In this document: in pieces, positions 17,974 through 26,589 of the stretch
Layout of the letters: the number at the start of each line of letters is the position of its first letter
How positions within the stretch are numbered: position 1 is the first letter of the stretch
Assembly (NCBI RefSeq): GCF_004364935.1
Contig: NZ_SOBT01000010.1
Location: 535,370-599,369, forward strand
DNA: 64,000 nt
Origin: Panacagrimonas perspica
Lineage (GTDB): Bacteria; Pseudomonadota; Gammaproteobacteria; Nevskiales; Nevskiaceae
Direction: 5' to 3'
Notes under the pieces: model-generated
Told to the model about the DNA's origin: nothing
Seen by the model: only the letters and a program-made list of their open reading frames with translations
Databases searched by the model: none
Position numbers and translations under genes: made by a program

Positions 17974-18360
17974 TCAGGCCGCGATGACGAACAGCGCGAC
18001 CACGCAGGCCACCGCAGCGCCCCACACCAGCGAGCGCAGCGTGCCCCAGTCCGCCAGGTAGCAGATTCCGTACGCGACGCGCGCGGCCACCCAGCCCATC
18101 GCGAGCAGATCGATCGTCGACTGCGCGCCGCCGGCGAGATGCGAAATGATCACCGCCGCAGCGAACGCCGGGAACGCCTCGAAGGCGTTGAGCTGCGCCC
18201 AGTGCGCACGCTTCTGCATGCCTGAGACGGTTTCCAGGAACTCGCGCGGCGCGCTGTTCTGGCCGAAGGACATCTTCTGCGAGCCGCCGAACTTGGCCGT
18301 CGCCGTCCACATCAGCGGCATGAACGCGCCGATCAACACACACCAGTAAGCCGTGGTCAT
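17974..18360 (-). CDS. MAPEG-family membrane protein
   Basis: 128 residues, four hydrophobic segments (about 5-22, 57-77, 82-101 and 106-127). NSAPREFLETVSGMQKRAHWAQLNAFEAFPAF contains the Arg/Asn/Glu pattern of helix 2 in the MAPEG (membrane-associated eicosanoid and glutathione metabolism) fold. Bacterial members may be glutathione transferases or peroxidases; the true substrate is unknown. It follows the crotonase at 18392 with a 31-base gap and probably shares its transcript. Confidence 0.75.
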   Translation of the reverse strand: MTTAYWCVLIGAFMPLMWTATAKFGGSQKMSFGQNSAPREFLETVSGMQKRAHWAQLNAFEAFPAFAAAVIISHLAGGAQSTIDLLAMGWVAARVAYGICYLADWGTLRSLVWGAAVACVVALFVIAA

Positions 18361-18391
18361 GCCCTGTTGCTCCCTTCTATCGTTGAATGAT

Positions 18392-19180
18392 TCAGCGTCC
18401 CGAGAACTCGGGCTTTCGTTTGGCCAGCACCGCCTGGATCGCGTTCCAGGAATCGTCGGTCTTCGCGCACTGCGAGATCGCGCGCGCCTCGAACTCGAGC
18501 TGCGTCTCCAGCGGCTGGTCGTGCGTCGACAACAGCAGGCGTTTCATCTCGCCGTAGGTTTTCGTCGGACCGCTCGCGACCTGGCGTGCGAGCGCCATCG
18601 CTTCGGCTTCCAGGTCCGCGTCCTCGACCAGACGCGAGATCAGCCCGTACTCGGCCGCCTGCCCGGCGCTCCACATCTGGTTGAGCATCAGGAATTCCGC
18701 GGCGCGACGCGTACCGACGCGGCGCGGGATGAAGTACGTGCCAGCGCCGTCGCTGACGAATCCGATGGCGTTGTACGCGGCATAGAAACGGGCCGAACGC
18801 CCGGCGACGGCGAAGTCCGCCATCGCGGTGAGCGCCACGGCGCCGCCGGTCACCAGACCATGCGCCGCCAGCACGACGGGTGCGTCGCAACGCGCGAAGC
18901 GTGAAATCGCCATGTGCAGGTCCGCGGTCGCCGCCTTCAAGCGTCGCGGCAGCAAGGCGCGATCGGCGCCGAGCCACTTGAGGTCAGCCCCGACGCTGAA
19001 ATACTTGCCCTGCGCCCGGATCAGGATGGCTCGCACGCCGGGTGTCTCGTCGCATTCGATCGCGGCCTCGCAGAGCTGCGAGCAGAACGCCTGATCGAAC
19101 GGATTCCCGCGCTCCGGCTGCGTCAGCGTGACGTGGGCGATGGACTCGCGGACTTCGACCTGCACGGCACGCACGTCCAC
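18392..19180 (-). CDS. crotonase-family enoyl-CoA isomerase-like protein
   Basis: 262 residues. KYFSVGADLKWL provides the oxyanion-hole segment and GGAVALTAMADFAVA the second. The two hydratase glutamates are replaced; FVSDGAG carries an Asp in the place used by PaaG-type isomerases. Length, start (MDVRAVQVEV) and motifs resemble the crotonase at 2575-3363, suggesting duplication. It probably catalyses isomerisation or another enolate-based step on a CoA ester. Confidence 0.8.
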   Translation of the reverse strand: MDVRAVQVEVRESIAHVTLTQPERGNPFDQAFCSQLCEAAIECDETPGVRAILIRAQGKYFSVGADLKWLGADRALLPRRLKAATADLHMAISRFARCDAPVVLAAHGLVTGGAVALTAMADFAVAGRSARFYAAYNAIGFVSDGAGTYFIPRRVGTRRAAEFLMLNQMWSAGQAAEYGLISRLVEDADLEAEAMALARQVASGPTKTYGEMKRLLLSTHDQPLETQLEFEARAISQCAKTDDSWNAIQAVLAKRKPEFSGR

Positions 19181-19222
19181 CAGCCTGCTCCTCGTCGGAA
19201 AGGCGGAATGCTACTCGCAGAC

Positions 19223-19291
19223 CGTAGCCCGGGCGAAGCCCGGGGCTCCCCTCGCATAGCGAGCGCAACCCCGGGCTGCGCCCGGGCTACG
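19223..19291. repeat. REP doublet 8 (GGGC/GCCC stem type)
   Basis: Units with hairpin CCCGGGCGAAGCCCGGG, a third stem variant with compensated base changes. It stands 12 bases beyond the stop of the SnoaL-like gene. Confidence 0.83.
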
Positions 19292-19303
19292 GTGGCGCCG
19301 ACT

Positions 19304-19705
19304 TCAGGCCTTCTTCGTGAACGCTGCCTGCGCGACCGAGGTGTTCATGAAGTCGCGGAAGCGCGTCCACTTGCCGTCCTTCATCGTGATGACGTGCACG
19401 AAATCGGACTCGATGCTGCCGCCGGTCGATTTCGCCGTCAGGCGCAGATGCCCGGTGACGATCACCTTGTCGCGCTCGGAGATGAATTCCTCGGCATCGA
19501 ACTGGTGGATGTCCACCGAGGCGAGCACGGTCTCGAAGAACTTGCGCGCACCGGCCTGCCCCTTGAACGTGTTGGCGTACGGAATCACCGGCGGGCCGTA
19601 GAACTCGATCAGCACGTCTTCCGACAGCAACTCGAGGATCGCAGGCACATCGCCGCGGCCGAAACGCCCGAAGATTTCCTGTGTGATGGCGACATTGTTG
19701 TTCAT
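19304..19705 (-). CDS. SnoaL-like nuclear-transport-factor-2-fold protein
   Basis: 133 residues from the ATG at 19705, single cone-shaped alpha+beta domain. AILELLSEDVLIEFYGPP and a C-terminal FVHVITMKDGKWTRFRDFMNT are typical of SnoaL/ketosteroid-isomerase-like proteins. Relatives include isomerases, epoxide hydrolases and dehydratases, so no reaction can be assigned. It starts five bases after the P450 stop and is almost certainly cotranscribed; it may act on the P450 product. Confidence 0.75.
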   Translation of the reverse strand: MNNNVAITQEIFGRFGRGDVPAILELLSEDVLIEFYGPPVIPYANTFKGQAGARKFFETVLASVDIHQFDAEEFISERDKVIVTGHLRLTAKSTGGSIESDFVHVITMKDGKWTRFRDFMNTSVAQAAFTKKA

Positions 19706-19710
19706 GGTGA

Positions 19711-20931
19711 TCAGGCTCTCTGGAACAGGACGGGGAGACGGGTGACGCTGTGCTGGAGCAAGGTGGCGCGCTGCGGTTCGGCGGGTTCGCTGCCCGGGTT
19801 CATCGCGCTGAAGCGGTCGAGCACGCCTTCGATCAGGCAGGCGGTCTCGAGATTGGCGAGCGGCGCACCCAGGCAGAAATGGATGCCGTGACCGAAGCTG
19901 AGTTGCGCACCTGCGTTGTCGCGGTCCAGGCGCAGGCGCCGCGGCTCCGGGAACACTTTCGGATCGTGGTTGGCCGCAGCGAAGAACAGCGCCACCCACT
20001 CGCCCGCGCGGATCTGCTTGCCGCCGATCTCGACGTCACGCATGACCTTGCGGAACAGGCGCTGGGGCGGGCCCGCCATGCGCAGGGTCTCCTGCTGGAA
20101 TCGCGACAGCAGCGTGCGATCCTCGCGCAGTTTCGCGAACACGTCCGGGTTGTCCACCAGCGCACGCAGGCAGTTGGCCGCGTAGTACATCGTCGTCTCG
20201 GCACCGGCCACCACGAGCGTGAAGCAGAAGCGCCAGACCTCGTCGCGCGTCAGCCGTGCGCCTTCCGATTCGGCAACCAGCAGCGCGTCCACGAGATCGT
20301 CGCCCGGCTTGCCGCCTTCCGCGAGGCGCTTGGCGCGCGCGTCGACCATCTGCATGAAGTAGCCGACCATCTCCATGTTGCTCTGCGTGCGCTCTTCCAC
20401 GCTCATGTCGGCCGACAACATGAAGGCGTTGGCCCAGCGCTGGAACTTGTCCGTCATCTCGTCCGGCTGGCCGAGCAGCCTGACCATGAGCTGAGCAGGC
20501 AGCGGCGCGCACAGCTTCTCGACGACATCGACGTCACCATCGGGCAGTCCGTCGATCAGCTTCTTCACGACGGCCTGCACGTGGGGACGCAGTTCTGCCA
20601 CGCGCCGCGGCGTGAAGGCCTGCACGACCACGCGACGCAGCTTCGCGTGCTCGGGGTCGTCGTGATTGACGAGCATCAGCGTGGGCGCATCCGTGCCCTG
20701 CTGGAAATTCGCCGACGAGAACGTCTGGTGATCCTTGGCCGCGGCGGCCACCTGCTCGTAGCTGAGCAGCGCCCAGGCCTGGATCGGCGGGTCGAAACCC
20801 GGCACCGTTCCGGGCGGCCAGTCGGCATAGCCGGACACCGGGGAGTCGGCGCGCAGCGCATCATAGGCAGGGTAGGGATTCGCGATGACTTCGGGCGTCG
20901 CGAGTCGGCCAGGGTCGAAACTGGTTTCCAC
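19711..20931 (-). CDS. cytochrome P450
   Basis: 406 residues, soluble bacterial type. The I-helix motif VVAGAETT (240-247), ExxR pair ETLR (281-284) and haem-ligand loop FGHGIHFCLG with Cys353 are intact. It should hydroxylate a hydrophobic substrate using electrons from a ferredoxin/reductase encoded elsewhere. A MarR-like gene is divergently transcribed with a 61-base gap containing the palindrome AATTGCCAATT, a likely regulator site. CYP family cannot be set by eye; CYP107/125-like groups share this length. Confidence 0.9.
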   Translation of the reverse strand: METSFDPGRLATPEVIANPYPAYDALRADSPVSGYADWPPGTVPGFDPPIQAWALLSYEQVAAAAKDHQTFSSANFQQGTDAPTLMLVNHDDPEHAKLRRVVVQAFTPRRVAELRPHVQAVVKKLIDGLPDGDVDVVEKLCAPLPAQLMVRLLGQPDEMTDKFQRWANAFMLSADMSVEERTQSNMEMVGYFMQMVDARAKRLAEGGKPGDDLVDALLVAESEGARLTRDEVWRFCFTLVVAGAETTMYYAANCLRALVDNPDVFAKLREDRTLLSRFQQETLRMAGPPQRLFRKVMRDVEIGGKQIRAGEWVALFFAAANHDPKVFPEPRRLRLDRDNAGAQLSFGHGIHFCLGAPLANLETACLIEGVLDRFSAMNPGSEPAEPQRATLLQHSVTRLPVLFQRA

Positions 20932-20974
20932 GTTTTCTCCTCAGGGAGCCGGTCTTGACCGTCTCCTCGTTAAT

Positions 20975-20985
20975 AATTGCCAATT
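20975..20985. promoter_or_regulatory. predicted MarR-type operator in P450/MarR divergent promoter
   Basis: AATTGCCAATT is a perfect palindrome around a central C, in an AT-rich patch between the divergent P450 (20931) and MarR-like (20993) starts. Confidence 0.5.
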
Positions 20986-20992
20986 TGTAACT

Positions 20993-21586
20993 ATGTCTCC
21001 AGGACACGATAAACCCGCGAAGCGAGCACGGTCAACCGTCGCCCCGACGGGCGGCGCGCTGCCGGCCCCGATTTCAGAGGCCGCGAAGGAATTCCTCGAC
21101 CTGTTCTACCCGGTGCACTACAAGATCGGGATCGGCATCGAGGACGCATTGCGGGGTGGGCGGCTGAGTCGCCACCAGGTCGCGATCCTGTGGCTGATCC
21201 GCTCGGCCGGCGAAGGCGGCCGCACGATTCCGCGCAAGGAGATCGAGCGCTCGATCACGCGCTGGTTCGAACTACGAAATTCCGCGATCTCGAAGACGTT
21301 GCGCGGGATGGCACGCGAACCGCTGAGCCTGCTCGAGATCCGCGAGCACCCGCTCTCGGGCCGTGAACGCGAGGTGATTCTCACGGCCAAGGGTGCGCGT
21401 GAAATCGAGCGCATGGTCGACGAGGGACGGCGCTTCATCCAGACGATGGTGAATCATCTCAGCGGCACCGAAGCCACCGACGGCGTCCACTTCCTGACGC
21501 GCGTGAGTTCGGTGATCGATGTCGTGCAGCCGGCGACCAAGGTGTCCGCCGGTCCGCCGCGGCGCAAGGCCGCGAAACCGCGATAA
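20993..21586 (+). CDS. MarR-like winged-helix regulator
   Basis: 197 residues from the ATG at 20993. A basic N-terminal extension (KPAKRARST) precedes a winged-helix core: RLSRHQVAILWLIRSAGEGG, a recognition region around ELRNSAISKTLRGM, and a wing with HPLSGREREVILT. A basic C-terminal tail (PPRRKAAKPR) is unusual for the family. It is divergent from the P450 with a candidate operator in between, which suggests it controls P450 and itself. The frame is open upstream to another ATG (20885) that would overlap the P450 gene and the operator, so the shorter start is preferred. Confidence 0.75.
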   Translation: MSPGHDKPAKRARSTVAPTGGALPAPISEAAKEFLDLFYPVHYKIGIGIEDALRGGRLSRHQVAILWLIRSAGEGGRTIPRKEIERSITRWFELRNSAISKTLRGMAREPLSLLEIREHPLSGREREVILTAKGAREIERMVDEGRRFIQTMVNHLSGTEATDGVHFLTRVSSVIDVVQPATKVSAGPPRRKAAKPR

Positions 21587-21587
21587 C

Positions 21588-21655
21588 CGTAGCCCGGGTG
21601 AAACCCGGGGGTTGCGCCCCGCGTGTGAGGGAAACCCCGGGTTTTACCCGGGCGA
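21588..21655. repeat. REP doublet 9 (GGGT/ACCC stem type, right end diverged)
   Basis: Begins two bases past the MarR-like stop. Left unit intact; right end reads GGGCGACAC instead of GGGCTACG. It lies between convergent genes. Confidence 0.8.
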
Positions 21656-21663
21656 CACTGGCG

Positions 21664-22503
21664 TCAGCGTCCGACGCGTGCGCCGATCCAGTCCGTGAGG
21701 TCCTTCAGCACGATCGCCCGATCGGCCGGAAGCTCGTTGAAGATTTCGTGGTACAGGCCGTCGTAGACCTTCAGCGTCTTGTCCTTCGACGTCACGCGAT
21801 CCACCACCATCTTGCTGCCTGCGACGCCGGCGAGCTTGTCATCGCTGCCATGCATGGCCAGCAGCGGCAACTGGATCAGCGGCAGAGCGGCCGGAAGGAT
21901 CTCGACGAACTTGATGATCTCGCCGAGCGTTCGCGCCGGCACCTTGCCGTGCGCGTTCAGAGGATCGGCCGCGTAGTCGGCGACGACGGCCGGATCGCGT
22001 GAGACGAGGCCCGGATCGACGGCGAACAGCCCGGCCTTGGGCGCGATCGTCGACATGAACTTGGCGATCGGCTTCATCAGCGGCGGCGCACCATCCAGTG
22101 CGACCGCAGGCCCGGACAGGATCAGCGCGAACAGCTTGCCGGGATTCTTCAGCGTGTAGCTCAGCGACAGCGCGCCGCCCATGCTGTGGCCCAGCAGGAA
22201 CATCGGCTTGCGCGGCTGCTCGCGGCGCGCGATCTCGACCACGTGATCGATGTCGTCGACGGTGTGCGCGAAGCGGTCGATCATCGTGCGCGGGCCGCCG
22301 GACTTGCCGTGCCCGCGATGATCCATCGCGTACACCGCGCAGTCGGCATTCACCAGGGCTTCGGCCACGTGCGCGTATCGCCCGCTGTGTTCACCCAGGC
22401 CATGCACGATCACGACGACGGCCTTGGGCCGCGTCGGCAGCCAGCTCTGCCAGAAGATCTCGACATCCTTCTTGCCCTTGAAACGACCTTCCTTGCTCTT
22501 CAT
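21664..22503 (-). CDS. monoacylglycerol-lipase-like alpha/beta hydrolase
   Basis: 279 residues. HGLGEHSGRY (34-43) is the oxyanion-loop signature of the monoacylglycerol lipase (lysophospholipase) group, with the nucleophile elbow GHSMGG (S108), MHGSDDKLA for the acid and LYHEIFNE for the histidine. It should hydrolyse a monoacylglycerol or similar ester in the cytoplasm. It begins five bases after the WS/DGAT stop, which ties it to storage-lipid turnover. Confidence 0.83.
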   Translation of the reverse strand: MKSKEGRFKGKKDVEIFWQSWLPTRPKAVVVIVHGLGEHSGRYAHVAEALVNADCAVYAMDHRGHGKSGGPRTMIDRFAHTVDDIDHVVEIARREQPRKPMFLLGHSMGGALSLSYTLKNPGKLFALILSGPAVALDGAPPLMKPIAKFMSTIAPKAGLFAVDPGLVSRDPAVVADYAADPLNAHGKVPARTLGEIIKFVEILPAALPLIQLPLLAMHGSDDKLAGVAGSKMVVDRVTSKDKTLKVYDGLYHEIFNELPADRAIVLKDLTDWIGARVGR

Positions 22504-22508
22504 CTGGC

Positions 22509-23999
22509 TCACTTCTTCTTGCTCGTGGCGGAATGGGGTGCGGTGGCCGGCTTGCCCAGCGCGATCATCTCGTCGAGCCCCGCCTGCAGACACTCGATCA
22601 GCAGCTCGGGCTCGGTGACGGCCGCGCGATCGCTGTTGATGCCGATGCAGCAGCGACCGTTGTGCGACATCATCACGATCATCATCCCGCATCCGGGCAC
22701 CGGTGCGAACGGCCAGAACTGCGTGATCTCGGCACCGGCCATGTAAACCGGGTACGGAATGCCCGGGACATTGCTGATCTGCGCGTCCTGCGCCGCCGTG
22801 AAATCCGCCGTCATCGCCGTGATCGCAGCCAGCGGCAGCCGCGTGACCACCGGCATCATGCGGATCATGACGTCGAGCGCGGGCTCGGCGCGCGTCTGAC
22901 TCACGAACTTCTGGATGTGACGCACGCGCTCGACCGGATCAGGAATGTCCAGCGGCGCCGCGTACTGGCTGCCCGCGAACTTGTTGCCGCCCATCGGATC
23001 GTTCTCGGTGCGCAGCGAGATCGGAAACCCGATCGGCATCTTCGACAGCGAGACGCCCATCTCCTCGTGGTAGCGGCTGAAGCCGCCGACGAGGCCGGCG
23101 AGGAACACGTCGTTCAGCGAACCCTGCGCGGCTTTCGCGGCCGCCTTGAAGTCGGTGAGCGGAATCTCGATGCCATCGAAACGCCACGACAGGCTGCGCC
23201 GCTTGAACAGTCCGGAGCCCGGGACCGGTCGCGTGCCGAGCACGCGCTTGGCCGACGACAAGTAGTCCAGTCCCTTCTTCGCCGCGTCCGGATTGCGCAT
23301 CCACTCGCCGATCGAACGCGTCAGCGTGGACACACGACCTGCCGCTTCCGAGGGCAACGCGAACAGGCGCTCGCGCACCTGGCGCGCCGCGACATCCGAC
23401 GGCGACGGCGCGGGCCGATCGAACTTCTCCTCACGCGGAGGCGGCGGACGCGTGGTCTGGTCGCGCTGCTTGCCGAGCACGCGCGACAACAGCTGGATGA
23501 TACCCAGGCCGTCCGATGTCGCGTGATGCAGCTTGAGCACGTAACCGGAACGACCGCCCTCCAGACCTTCGACCAGCGTCGCCTCCCACGGCGAGCGCGC
23601 CTTGTCGAATGGCGTCATCGCCAGGTTCTGCGCCAGGTCGAACAACTGGCGCTCCGTGCCGGGCTCCGGCAGGCGCACGCGGCGCAGGTGGTAGTCGAGA
23701 TTGAAATCCGGATCCTCGACCCAGACCGGGTTGCCGACGCCGAAGCTGGGCTCGACGACGCGCTGGCGAAAACGCGGCACCGCCTCCGTCACCCAGCGAT
23801 GACCGGCGACGAGGCGCTCCCACTCCGGCGTGGCGTCCATCACCAGCACCGAGGTCGTCGTCGAGCGCAGCCGCGGATCGACTTCCGCGCGCCACATCAC
23901 GGCCTCGAACGCGCTCATCTCGGCGGGGCCGCCCCAGTCGCGCAGTTCGGCCAGGAGGTCGTCGTTCATCGGTTCGGCTTTGCCCATGTTCTTGCTCAT
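22509..23999 (-). CDS. wax ester synthase/diacylglycerol acyltransferase (WS/DGAT)
   Basis: 496 residues. The acyltransferase motif HHATSDG (158-164) fits HHxxxDG, and the PLW-like SPWEATLVEGL, NDVFLAG and the SNVPG segment near the C-terminus complete the WS/DGAT pattern. It esterifies acyl-CoA with a long-chain alcohol or diacylglycerol, giving neutral lipid inclusions. AGGAC precedes the ATG at 23999 (MSKNMGK). A short frame extension upstream is due to repeat DNA. A more distant HxxxDG relative is at 43061-44368. Confidence 0.88.
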   Translation of the reverse strand: MSKNMGKAEPMNDDLLAELRDWGGPAEMSAFEAVMWRAEVDPRLRSTTTSVLVMDATPEWERLVAGHRWVTEAVPRFRQRVVEPSFGVGNPVWVEDPDFNLDYHLRRVRLPEPGTERQLFDLAQNLAMTPFDKARSPWEATLVEGLEGGRSGYVLKLHHATSDGLGIIQLLSRVLGKQRDQTTRPPPPREEKFDRPAPSPSDVAARQVRERLFALPSEAAGRVSTLTRSIGEWMRNPDAAKKGLDYLSSAKRVLGTRPVPGSGLFKRRSLSWRFDGIEIPLTDFKAAAKAAQGSLNDVFLAGLVGGFSRYHEEMGVSLSKMPIGFPISLRTENDPMGGNKFAGSQYAAPLDIPDPVERVRHIQKFVSQTRAEPALDVMIRMMPVVTRLPLAAITAMTADFTAAQDAQISNVPGIPYPVYMAGAEITQFWPFAPVPGCGMMIVMMSHNGRCCIGINSDRAAVTEPELLIECLQAGLDEMIALGKPATAPHSATSKKK

Positions 24000-24016
24000 G
24001 CTTCTGTCCTGAAAGA

Positions 24017-24040
24017 CTTCACCGCAAAGGCGCAAAGGGG
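24017..24040. repeat. solitary arm of inverted repeat family 2
   Basis: TTCACCGCAAAGGCGCAAAG matches the left end of the family 2 repeat, but the second arm is missing and a different hairpin follows at 24065. Confidence 0.75.
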
Positions 24041-24064
24041 TTTGCCCGCCTCCTGCTGCCATTT

Positions 24065-24138
24065 CGTACGGTGTGCAAAGCGAAGCGTGCACACCGGACA
24101 GTGCGAATGGTGCGCACGCTTCGCTTTGCACACCCTAC
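24065..24138. repeat. hairpin repeat of a third type
   Basis: GGTGTGCAAAGCGAAGCGTG and its near reverse complement CACGCTTCGCTTTGCACACC face each other over about 16 bases, bounded by GTACGG and CCCTACGG. It is unlike the REP doublets and occurs once here. Confidence 0.8.
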
Positions 24139-24145
24139 GGTCGCC

Positions 24146-25153
24146 TCAACCCGACTCCTGCTCCGCACCCGCCGCCAGACGACGCAGACCGCGAAACGCC
24201 TGCACCGCGCCGTGTTCGCCCTTCACCACCGCGGCGACCTCGCGGGCGATCGGCATGTCCACGCCGTACGTACCGGCGAGTTCCATGACGACGCTGCTGG
24301 TCTTGATGCCCTCGGCGACCATGTTCATCGACGCGACGATCTCCGCCGTGGTCTTGCCGGCGGCGTACTGTTCGCCGACCTGGCGGTTGCGCGACAGCGG
24401 GCTCATGCAGGTGGTCAGCAGATCGCCCAGGCCGGTGAGGCCGGAGAAGGTTTCGGCGCGACCGCCGAGCGCTACGCCCAGTCGCGTGATTTCCGCGAGG
24501 CCACGCGTGATGACCATCGCGCGCGTGTTCTCGCCCACGCCGAGGCCCTGCCCCATGCCGGCGGAAATCGCGATGACGTTCTTCAGCGGGCCGCCCAGCT
24601 CGGATCCGATGACGTCGGTGTTGATGTAGACGCGAAACACCGAACTGGAGAACAGCGGCTGCAGCGCGCGGGCGATGGTTTCATCCGGCATCGCGACCAC
24701 CGCGGCGGCGGCCATGCCCTGAAGCACTTCGCGCGCGATGTTGGGTCCGGCGAGCAGGCCGGCAGGATGACCCGGCAACTCCTCGTGGATGATCTCCGTC
24801 ATGCGTCGCTGCGTGCCCTGCTCCAGGCCCTTGGCGAGACTGATGACCGGAACCCAGGGACGCACCAGCGGCGCGACCTGCTTGAGCGTTGCGCGAAAGC
24901 TGTGCGAGGGCACGCCCATCACCAGCACGTCGCAATCGCGCAGCGCCTCCTCGAGGCTCGTCGTCGCGCGCAGCTTCCTGTGCAGCGCCAAGCCCTTCAG
25001 GTAATCCTCGTTGCGATGCTCGCGATTGATCTGCTCGACGGTGCTCGCACGGCGCGCCCAGATCAACGTGTCGGCATTGCGCGCCGCGAGCGACGCAACG
25101 GTCGTGCCCCACGAGCCCGCGCCCAGCACGGTCACGCGCATCGGGCGGCTCAT
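24146..25153 (-). CDS. gpsA: glycerol-3-phosphate dehydrogenase [NAD(P)+]
   Basis: 335 residues. N-terminal [10 protein letters not shown] binds NAD(P); GPNIAREV, the catalytic-lysine segment [13 protein letters not shown], the [11 protein letters not shown] motif and [12 protein letters not shown] are all typical of GpsA. It reduces dihydroxyacetone phosphate to sn-glycerol-3-phosphate, the backbone for PlsB. The start overlaps the end of the HAD-PlsC gene by four bases (ATGA). The linkage places backbone supply and both acylations on one transcript. Confidence 0.92.
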   Translation of the reverse strand: MSRPMRVTVLGAGSWGTTVASLAARNADTLIWARRASTVEQINREHRNEDYLKGLALHRKLRATTSLEEALRDCDVLVMGVPSHSFRATLKQVAPLVRPWVPVISLAKGLEQGTQRRMTEIIHEELPGHPAGLLAGPNIAREVLQGMAAAAVVAMPDETIARALQPLFSSSVFRVYINTDVIGSELGGPLKNVIAISAGMGQGLGVGENTRAMVITRGLAEITRLGVALGGRAETFSGLTGLGDLLTTCMSPLSRNRQVGEQYAAGKTTAEIVASMNMVAEGIKTSSVVMELAGTYGVDMPIAREVAAVVKGEHGAVQAFRGLRRLAAGAEQESG

Positions 25154-26589
25154 GCAGTTTTCTCCGGCCAGTTCTCGAGCGTGTCCACGTACATCTGGCG
25201 CACCTCGGCGATGCGCTCGTTGAGCTCGGTCAGCTTCCACCCGGACACGTCGACCGGCGGCAGGATCGCCACCTGCACGACGCCCGATCGCATTGTCTGA
25301 TCGTTGCGGCCCATGATCTCGCCGGCATTGCGGATCACCACCGGCACGATCGGCACGCCGGCCTGCATCGCCAGATGGAACGGCCCCTTCTTGAATGCGC
25401 CGAGCTTGGGCGTCCAGGAGCGCGTGCCCTCGGGCGCGATGCACACCGACAGGCCTCTCTTGAGGCGATCGACCGCGGGCTTGAGCGCATCCACCGCCTT
25501 GCCCGAATCGCTACGATCGAGGAACGCGACCTCCGCCATTTCCATGAAGCGCCCGAAGCCCGGCACCTTGCGCGCCTCGGCCTTGGCCACGCCGGTGAAG
25601 CCGCGGCGCACGAGCTGCATCATCACGAACATGTCGAACTTGCTCTGGTGATTGAGCGCGAACACGCAGGGACGATGCGCCCACAGGTGTTCCTCGCCGA
25701 CCACGTCGAGCTTGACGCCGAGCACCGCGAAGGCCGAGTCGGCGGCCGCCTGTGTCACCCAGTCCACGGTCTTGCGCGCGTTGCCGTGCGTGCGGTGCAT
25801 GCCCAGCCCCGCGAGGAAGCTCAGGCCCATCGCGCCGTACGCACCGACGGTGCGCGCCATCGCCTTGGCCGGTCCGCGCTTGCGCGGATCGAAGCGCAGC
25901 ACTGCCCAGCCGGATTCGTTGGCGGTCTTCTCGAGCAGCTCCTTGGGCTGCACCGCGGTGGCGTTTCCGACCGACTTCAGGAACGCGATGTCCTCGTTGC
26001 CGTTGGCGTAGCCGTAGCTGTTGGCGATATCGATCTTGTGCGTCCTGGAGAACGCGATCACCGCGTCGGCCTTGCCCTGTCCCCAGGTCGGCGCGCCCGA
26101 AAGACCGCCGGTGAGCTTGCCGTTGCGGATCTTCACCGGCGTGGCGATCACGTGCTCGATGCCGTATTCCTCGGCAAGCGGCTCGATCTGGTAGGCCGTG
26201 GCGGAGGACGCGATCGCAACCGTGTGGCCCATCTTCTGGTGCGCGCGCACCAGCTTCCAGCCTTCGGGAAACAGCGTGGATCCAACCTTGCCGAGCCACA
26301 GGCGCTTCCACAGCGCGCGCATTTCATCCTCGGTGCGGCCGGCCCAGTCGAGGATGCCCTTGCCGATGACCTCGTGGAACTCGGCGTCGGTCAGATCCTT
26401 CTTGCGCGCGAGCTTGAGCGTGTCGATGAGTTCCTTGCGGCCCATCTCGCGACGCTGGATACGGTCGATGAAATAGGCGGCCGCCGAGTAGCCGTCGATC
26501 AACGTGCCGTCGTAGTCGAAGAACGCGCCGATCTTCGGCCCCTTGGGGCCATCGAGAACACGCTGGATCGCTTCGTCGAGCGCGCTCAT
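25150..26589 (-). CDS. plsC: HAD-IB phosphatase / 1-acylglycerol-3-phosphate acyltransferase fusion
   Basis: 479 residues, two domains. Residues about 15-220 are an HAD-IB phosphatase (DYDGTL at 25-30, SSATAYQ and the GNEDIAFL loop). Residues about 285-470 are a PlsC-type acyltransferase with NHQSKFD (313-319) and PEGTRS (386-391). The layout resembles mycobacterial PlsC-like fusions and could make phosphatidate and then remove a phosphate, directing flux to diacylglycerol and WS/DGAT. That pathway reading is inference. Four-base ATGA overlaps connect it to plsB upstream and gpsA downstream. Confidence 0.87.
   Translation of the reverse strand: MSALDEAIQRVLDGPKGPKIGAFFDYDGTLIDGYSAAAYFIDRIQRREMGRKELIDTLKLARKKDLTDAEFHEVIGKGILDWAGRTEDEMRALWKRLWLGKVGSTLFPEGWKLVRAHQKMGHTVAIASSATAYQIEPLAEEYGIEHVIATPVKIRNGKLTGGLSGAPTWGQGKADAVIAFSRTHKIDIANSYGYANGNEDIAFLKSVGNATAVQPKELLEKTANESGWAVLRFDPRKRGPAKAMARTVGAYGAMGLSFLAGLGMHRTHGNARKTVDWVTQAAADSAFAVLGVKLDVVGEEHLWAHRPCVFALNHQSKFDMFVMMQLVRRGFTGVAKAEARKVPGFGRFMEMAEVAFLDRSDSGKAVDALKPAVDRLKRGLSVCIAPEGTRSWTPKLGAFKKGPFHLAMQAGVPIVPVVIRNAGEIMGRNDQTMRSGVVQVAILPPVDVSGWKLTELNERIAEVRQMYVDTLENWPEKTA

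Noticed and set aside
24065..24082. GTACGGTGTGCA as a further TetR operator
   Set aside because: Only a half site matches, it lies in a hairpin repeat and no promoter-proximal palindrome is formed.
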